From the NCBI GenBank assembly GCA_030844895.1, contig CM061223.1, forward strand, positions 10,055,994 to 10,119,993: a stretch of 64,000 nucleotides of DNA. Direction: 5' to 3'. Of the stretch, positions 57,490 through 64,000 are shown piece by piece; the first letter of the stretch is position 1; every line of letters begins with the position of its first letter. The notes beneath the pieces are model-generated. The model was not told where the DNA came from. It saw only the letters and a list, made by a program, of their open reading frames with translations, and ran no database searches. The translations under genes and the position numbers were made by a program. Source of the DNA: Ambrosia x helenae. Taxonomy: Eukaryota; Streptophyta; Magnoliopsida; Asterales; Asteraceae.

Positions 57490-59079
57490 TGTCACACCCC
57501 AACCGATGGCGGAATCATCGAGGTGAGACTTAGTGGTAGATTGTTCAAAGACTTCATGACACTAGATTTTGTGACAATATAGTTTAAAGATAGAATTTCA
57601 TTTATTGTCTAAAAATAGAAATACAAGTAGTTCATATAACGAAAAATACAACAACAAGAATATGATAACTTGAACTAGAGTGAGTTTCTATGTCCAATCC
57701 TAAGTAGTTTTCTTGAATGTCCTGCAATAAATATTTCCTGCAACATGTATAAAATATCCGTCAACACATAAAGCATTGGTGAGCATACTAGTTTGAGTCT
57801 AAGTACATAGTATAGAAAAGTCTACTCGAATCATCATGTTATAGGCATATGCACGTAGAACCATACAAACGGCAACAACACTCGATAACACAAAAGACTT
57901 CATCTTATCATGACCCATAAAGGGGGCGGCGTGTCAACCTATAGCGCTATACATGTAAGGTGGGTTGTTAACTAATCGTACATTTGTATGTAAGACTTAG
58001 AATTCTAGCATGGCATAGCATATAAGCATTTAGATTGAGCATAAGAGTTTAAGAGTATGAAATCGTTTAAGTTTTGATAGTGATACATGTTGAGCCCCAA
58101 AGAATAAAGAATAAAAAGGGGGACAAGTATGAACTCACCTTTAGGTGCGTTTGATAGAGTTCCAAAAAGGTAAGTCTTGGAAGGTTTAGCTTTAGCCTTG
58201 GTTATCTAGAATTAAAGAATAAAGGGTCTTAGGTTCGGGTTTAGATTATAGATTCACGAGAGTCATGCAAGCCTTTTAGGCGAACCAAAACACAAACCAC
58301 CATGAAGGTGATTCGGATGGTCATAAGAGTCAAGCAAGCCTTTTAGGCGAACCAAAACACAAACCACCATAGAGGTGATTCGGATGGTTATGAGAGTCAA
58401 GCATTGGTAAGGTAGGGATGTATCCACAAACCTTTCCGAGTTATTTAATTAGTAGAGTTTATATAATTTAGTATTTATATAATATAACTTAGAAAGTAGG
58501 GTATGGTGACTTAGTTTGGATGAGCCTTGGCCTTCCTTTTGTCAACCATGAACCATAACACAAGTCCCTCCATCATTGAGTTGTTGGTGAACTTGGTTGG
58601 TATTATTAACAACCTAGTGCATAAAAGATAATAGAAGATGACCACATTTGAGGCCTCAAATTGGTGCCCTACTCATGTTTATTTGCCATGGCAAATAGGA
58701 GAGAGGTCCTAGAGGTTTCCTCAAAGGGTTTGAAGAAGAGGAGAGTGAAGAAATTAGAAGAGAGGTTGAAAGTGAAGTGAGAAACTCACTTATTCTTGAG
58801 AGAATTCTTGAGAGATTAGAGAGGATTTAGAAATGAGCAAGTGTTAGAATGGGTAGGAGTGGTGTATTTATAGTTGGGGTGAAGGGGTTGGGTATTTAAT
58901 GAATTAATTAGGGTGGTTAGAAGTTAATTAGTGGTAATTATATTTTAAAAGAAAAAAAAATAAATAAAATCACAATTTAAAAAAAAGGTACGGACATTTT
59001 TTTTTGAAATTGTGTTTTTTTTGTTAACTAAAGTCAAATGCACTTTTTATTTTATGTTATGTTTTTTTTTAGTATTTAT

Positions 59080-59117
<38 letters not shown>

Positions 59118-59293
59118 GATCTCAACTAAATAAATTTCTTGTTGTAACGCTCAAATTGAATAGGATAAATTATAATGGCGACTCGTCATGAATCGGTATG
59201 AGTATCATAAAAGAAGCGAATAAAGGCGAACTTGGAATTTGTTAAGTAAAGAATTTAAAATAAATGTAAAAGTTAAAATCACGCGATGTTACA
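57490..59293 (-). repeat. 3' LTR (1.80 kb) of the large element
   Basis: Sense signals: TATA box CTATAAATAC (about 58865-58873), donor AAAG|GTGAGTTC at 58138, CTCAC with A at 57780, acceptor GTTGCAG at 57738 (alternative 57722), ATAGCGCTAT at 57941-57950 and hairpin CGATG/CATCG at 57504-57520. A (TA)n run lies at about 59085-59114. A direct repeat with GCCTTTTAGGCGAACC occurs twice near 58275 and 58340. Confidence 0.92.
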
Positions 59294-61550
59294 GTCTCCC
59301 CTACTTTAGGAAATTTCGTCTCGAAATTTAATTAAGAGCCAACCTTTAAAAAAATAGGTAAGTAGTTTGGTATGGGTTTAATAAGAACAAAAACTTGTTA
59401 GTTTATTATGTTTAAATCGAATACGGTATTTAGTCACTGTGCGATAATTATGCTCGTAAGAGAAGTACTTTTAAAATTTTAATCAATGGTCGTACGTAGA
59501 AATTCGAGAGTTTGACCGACTAAAGTATTTTGTAAATAGTGAAGGAAGAGAGTACGTATATGGAGTTAATGCAGTGAATTTTGGAAGGATAAGTAATTAT
59601 ATGGTATGAAATAGTGAAAATTGTAGGTAGTTAAGTATACTGTATAACCTATAGAAATTTTGGAGAAAAAAGTAATTATATGATATAACGTATATGAAAT
59701 AGTAGAAATTTTTGGCTTGTGAAAGAGATGTCTTTGGGTAATTGGGTGGAATAGTAAATATGTGAGCATAATGAGTGACTAGATGTGGGAATGAGTAGTA
59801 TTTAGTAATAGATATTTGGTTTGCACAAGGTCAAAAATTTTGTTAGGAAAACTTTTTAAAAGTGATTAAATAAACGAGAAATTGGACTATTTGGAAAACA
59901 GCTTTTTGGTGATATAAATAGTATTTATTTAGTTTTGAAATCTAGTATATAATTAGTCAGGAAAATATAAGAAGGTGAGAGACGGATCTTGTTTTAAGTG
60001 TGTAAATGCTTTTAGAGATTAAGGCCAGAGCTTATGGGATTTAGAAATAGATTCTTAATAATGGAAGGATTGCTGATTAAGTAAGGAAAGCACGAGGAAG
60101 GAACGAAGTTCGATGGAGATTGCAAGTATAGATTATTCATAGAAAGGATGATGTTGCATATTGGATAGTGTGGTTCCAAACAAGGTTATGATATGCATAA
60201 AAGACGAATGATGCAAGCTTAATTAGACTAGTAAACTATAACATAAATGGTATCGCAAAAGATAAATAACGTAAGTGTTTGTCAAAATTTTAACTCGACA
60301 CCCAAAACTTCTCATGGCATGAATAACTCTACTTTTGGTAGTATGACAGGACATTTATATATAGGATGTACCGGCGGCGTATCCACCATGCCGTTATCAT
60401 ACCTCATCCGTGTTGTTATTCAAGTCATGATAGGTTACACACACTTGGACTTGTTATGTTTTCCATACGCCCAATTTTTGTAATTACGTGTGCACCCGTA
60501 ATTAGTCCAATTGTCGTATGGTCCACATAATTTGTCTTAGTTATGTGTGGGTCACTAGTGGACACAAAATAATTATACACAAAGGAAAAGACAATAGGCT
60601 AAGGCATTAAACAGTTTTGATGTTGTAAACATAGCAAGCAGCGTGACATGCAAACACATAATGTGAAAAGGCATTAAGCAAGTTTTTGATGTTGTTAACC
60701 GTACGTGTTTTTGGCGTAGATGTATTGTTTCATGACATAACGGTGTAGACTTGTGCATATGTGGTTACGTTCAAATGTATAAAATCAAACAAAAGAATGG
60801 CCAATTGGATTCCTAATGGAAACGTGTGAAATGTTTTGACTGAGGGTAACATAAAATTCGAGTTCATTACAAATTGAGTTTATGGGTACGCGAGCAATTT
60901 TAGCTTTTCAAGACTAAGGGTCAAGTTTGATGGTAGAAGAATTTAGTCCGTTGGATGTTAAAGAAAAATGGATTTAATTGAAGTGGGGAAAAATTTAGTG
61001 TAAAAGTTTTATCGAAGATGGTCGTTTGATTTATGAAAAATCCATTTTATTAAGCGAGAAAAATAGTTTATTGGCAATTTTTGTTTGGCGTTGATGAATA
61101 TTTTGACTCGTGATATGATTTCAAGAGAAAAGGTTTTGGAATTATAAAGAAGTAGGTTGTCTGATTTAGCGTGTCTTTGCTCATAAGTCCTGTTTACAAA
61201 ATAATTTTTTTTTACACTTTTACCATTTAGAATCTTGTTTGTCATACAGACTTGACGCACACATTTGTTAGTGGTTTGAAAGTGAGGATTTTATAGAAGT
61301 ATAGGATCCTCTTAGAAATAGTAGGAAGAATTTTGTTCAAAAATTTTGAAAATGATTGTGCGCGAGGAGAAAAGATTATTGCGATGTTTGAGTTTTGCCG
61401 ATAAATTATGATTGTAAACTAGGATAACGATGATATTTCATAAAAAAGGAAAATTTCACATCTGAACAGCTTCATGAAAACATTACACAGAGAAATTCTC
61501 TTATTATTTTATATTTTTTTTAGAGAAAAGAAAAAGTCAATCTTCTTTAG
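59294..61550. other. Interior of the large element without recognised coding sequence
   Basis: I see no conserved protease, reverse transcriptase, RNase H or integrase motif on either strand. Short open frames here have no recognisable motif. Confidence 0.6.
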
Positions 61551-61559
61551 TGTGGTGAG

Positions 61560-62092
61560 TGGGTATTCCGGCATCGTAGATCACCATGGCAAGTCTTGGG
61601 TACTGGTTGCGTCCATGGGTCGGATCGTTGCACTCGGAGCATATCCATCCATTGTCTTTAGTGAATGAGGTGGCACTAGTAGGTTGTTCGGGTTGTGGTT
61701 TAGTGGTGTGGCGACATGTTTTGGCTAAATGACCATATGCATCACAGTTGGTGCATATGCGTCATGGTGAGTAAGTGAGAGGTGGAATTTACAACGGTTT
61801 CATAGCGGATAGGTTCCACGATACTAGTTTTTGTTGGGATTTGGAGTCTAGGGGTTGTCGAAGTGTGCTTTCGTTTGAGGTTTTTGCGTTTTCGGTTATC
61901 CCTTTTCGTTTGTTTGGTAGGGGTATGGGTAGAGGGTTTAGTATCTACATGGTTTGGGTTGTCCTGTATGGTATCGTTGGAGTTTGGAATTGGGTTTGTT
62001 GGTGACTCTAGGTTAGGGAGAATCTTAATCAATTCTTGGGCAATAAGACTCGCCAGTTGGTTGAGATCGATGCTGTCGAGACGGGAATACAT
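61560..62092 (-). pseudogene. Gag remnant with N-terminus and zinc knuckles, frameshifted
   Basis: From 62092 the minus strand reads MYSRLDSIDLNQLASLIAQE and a Thr/Lys/Pro-rich basic region to 61742. The layout resembles the gag protein at 48976-49614, again without a capsid domain. The zinc-knuckle region (CTNCDAYGHLAKTC, about 61700-61760) is in another frame, so a frameshift separates them. The second knuckle (CSECNDPTHGRNQY) ends in Tyr where Cys is expected. Confidence 0.75.
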
Positions 62093-62777
62093 CTACGAGA
62101 ATCATACATAGGAAAATTTGTATAAGCGTTTTTTTTTTAAAGTGACTTTTGAATTTAGGAAAAGAGTTATTAGAATTTTAGTTAACAATGAAAGCTTGTG
62201 GGTAAAATTTCACTAGACGATAAGGTTGGTGCAAATTCAAGTAATAAATAAAAAATATATAAACTCAAGTTGTTCTCATAGACTTAGTATGTAAGTTCAA
62301 GTTACACGTATAGTATGCAAGTTTCACATTGTTCAAATAATGCAACGTATATATATATAAGTAAAGTGCACATAAACAACATAGAGGAGTTTTGAATATT
62401 TGTTGGTTTGTGAATATTATTATTGTTTGGAGATCGCGGGAGTAGATTGTAAATGCGAGTCTTGAGATTGTATGCGAATAAATCGAGTATATAATGAAAA
62501 CATAGTATGAAAACATAATTGAAAGTAGTATTAACATAAAAAGAGAGGCTTGTTTTAAACAAACAATTGGAGTGTTCCGGAACGGAACTAAGACTAACCA
62601 AAGTGATTCGAATTTGCCTTTGAGTTTGAAAACATGCTTTGGCCTAATAGGTGGAAATACTCTCGCCGAAACTTTCGGTTAACGGTATTCACCCTTCCAG
62701 TTACTACATGTTCCTTGTCATTAGTAAATTTGAGACTTTGACGAGATTGAAAAAAAAAATCATGGATTGAAACTAAT

Positions 62778-63024
62778 CGCTAAGTTGCGGATTTCACTCC
62801 TATCTTAGCGAGGTCATTTCTTGAGTGTGGTTTGTACACTTTGTCCAACTTGGTAAGAAAATTAATTCTAACCTTCAATTGGTAAGTGTCCACTAGAATG
62901 AGAATTGTGAAATTTCCACCAAGGTGAGGATATCACTCCTATCTTGGTGTAGTTTAAAAAATACAAAGAATTTTCGCGGATTGAAAGTTATCACCAAAGT
63001 GAGGGTTTCACGCCTATTTCGGTG
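62778..63024 (-). ncRNA. Three covarying leader hairpins
   Basis: Stems CGCTAAG/CTTAGCG (62778-62810), CACCAAG/CTTGGTG (62917-62949) and CACCAAA/TTCGGTG (62992-63024) each enclose exactly 19 nt. The third pairs fully only in minus-strand RNA through a G-U pair. Loops share AUAGG(A/C)GUGA. They lie between the primer site and gag, where retroelements carry packaging or dimerisation signals. The function is inference. Confidence 0.6.
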
Positions 63025-63228
63025 ATTTCCTTTCGTTTGTGTTATACGAACGTCTTCGAGTGTAGAGTAATCCACAAATAGGAAGGTAAATTTTAAGGAC
63101 CAAAAGAATTGAGTAGAAGCAAGATAGGGAGAACAAGTATATTAAGCATGATAAAAGGAGTGGTCAAAAGGTTCTTAACTATAGTCTAGGTCAAACATGG
63201 CAATTTTTCCTAGATCCCTATAGTCATG

Positions 63229-63240
63229 GCTCTGATACCA
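63229..63240 (-). promoter_or_regulatory. Primer binding site, initiator tRNA-Met (large element)
   Basis: GCTCTGATACCA on plus is the complement of the primer site, three bases from the LTR (63244). The same spacer and site occur at 46011-46022 and 50146-50157. Confidence 0.92.
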
Positions 63241-63243
63241 ATC

Positions 63244-64000
63244 TGTCACACCCCAACCGATGGCGGAATCATCGAGGTGAGACTTAGTGGTAGATTGTTC
63301 AAAGACTTCATGACACTAGATTTTGTGACAATATAGTTTAAAGATAGAATTTCATTTATTGTCTAAAAATAGAAATACAAGTAGTTCATATAACGAAAAA
63401 TACAACAACAAGAATATGATAACTTGAACTAGAGTGAGTTTCTATGTCCAATCCTAAGTAGTTTTCTTGAATGTCCTGCAATAAATATTTCCTGCAACAT
63501 GTATAAAATATCCGTCAACACATAAAGCATTGGTGAGCATACTAGTTTGAGTCTAAGTACATAGTATAGAAAAGTCTACTCGAATCATCATGTTATAGGC
63601 ATATGCACGTAGAACCATACAAACGGCAACAACACTCGATAACACAAAAGACTTCATCTTATCATGACCCATAAAGGGGGCGGCGTGTCAACCTATAGCG
63701 CTATACATGTAAGGTGGGTTGTTAACTAATCGTACATTTGTATGTAAGACTTAGAATTCTAGCATGGCATAGCATATAAGCATTTAGATTGAGCATAAGA
63801 GTTTAAGAGTATGAAATCGTTTAAGTTTTGATAGTGATACATGTTGAGCCCCAAAGAATAAAGAATAAAAAGGGGGACAAGTATGAACTCACCTTTAGGT
63901 GCGTTTGATAGAGTTCCAAAAAGGTAAGTCTTGGAAGGTTTAGCTTTAGCCTTGGTTATCTAGAATTAAAGAATAAAGGGTCTTAGGTTCGGGTTTAGAT
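63244..64000 (-). repeat. 5' LTR of the large element, cut by the window end
   Basis: These 757 bases repeat 57490-58246 with no difference noticed, including the putative intron signals (donor 63892, acceptor 63492) and ATAGCGCTAT at 63695-63704. The promoter part is outside the window. Confidence 0.92.

Larger units (their letters stand above)
57490..64000 (-). mobile_element. Large LTR retrotransposon with decayed gag, running off the window
   Basis: LTRs are 57490-59293 and 63244 to beyond 64000. The visible parts look practically identical, so insertion is recent. The primer site is at 63229-63240 (minus) and a purine tract (AAAGTAGGGGAGAC on minus) lies just inside 59294. The 3.95-kb interior has a gag remnant but no pol domain that I recognise. 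The right TSD lies outside the window; the left flank is inside (AAT)n and uninformative. Confidence 0.92.

Noticed and set aside
1..64000. CRISPR arrays, bacterial operons, riboswitches
   Set aside because: Intron-containing Rab gene, plant TE families and AT-rich noncoding sequence show a plant nuclear origin. The tandem arrays found lack repeat-spacer structure.

Overview
This window is nuclear DNA of a flowering plant, almost certainly a eudicot. The TE families resemble those I associate with Asteraceae, but that placement is inference. Only one gene looks intact: a two-exon Rab GTPase of the RABA3 type on the minus strand (31056-34391). Nearly everything else is transposable-element DNA, layered so that many insertions can be ordered from exact target-site duplications (TSDs).

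Layout. 1038-13990 is a dead Ty1/copia element split by three long LTR insertions (2123-4665 TSD AGAAG; 7204-10072 TSD TCATT; 10326-13672 TSD ATCAT). The third holds a Cassandra-type solo LTR with 5S rRNA sequence (11767-12048, TSD TGATC). 14550-15535 is a Mutator-like element (9-bp TSD) carrying what looks like exon 1 of an ALG1/TURAN-type mannosyltransferase gene. 16002-19560 holds small repeats and an unidentified ORF. 19925-27840 is a rearranged LTR element in which a unit occurs three times in tandem, twice with the same ~4-kb deletion. 27962-30710 is a probable further LTR. RABA3 follows, with small DNA elements in its intron and flanks. 36735-40936 is a probable Helitron with a helicase C-terminus, a ~165-bp tandem array and a captured exon. 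41441-51986 is an element with ~200-bp inverted repeats whose 144-codon ORF was broken by a gag-only LTR element (42331-51476, TSD ACGAT), itself hit by a second one (42484-47316, TSD ACTAT). 52243-57489 is a second dead copia element, interrupted by a long solo LTR (53739-56411, TSD GTGTG), a 196-bp TRIM solo LTR (57082-57277, TSD ATGCC) and a large element running off the window (57490-64000).

Main result. The long LTRs (five sequence groups, LTRs about 1.3-3.3 kb) share an architecture although most of their sequence differs. In sense order they show a TATA box, a leader, a GTGAGT splice donor, a palindrome ATAGNNCTAT in most groups, a CTCAC branch-point-like site 41-48 nt before a YAG acceptor, a short hairpin near the LTR end, GGGGTGTTACA, and an initiator-Met-tRNA primer site. 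This reads as an intron built into the LTR. Two of the LTRs also carry tRNA-like A-box/B-box modules in matching positions and orientations. The element at 57490 has three leader hairpins with compensatory stem changes and identical 19-nt loops. The elements themselves encode at most a gag fragment, so they look non-autonomous. The intron, hairpins and modules were read by eye and not computed.
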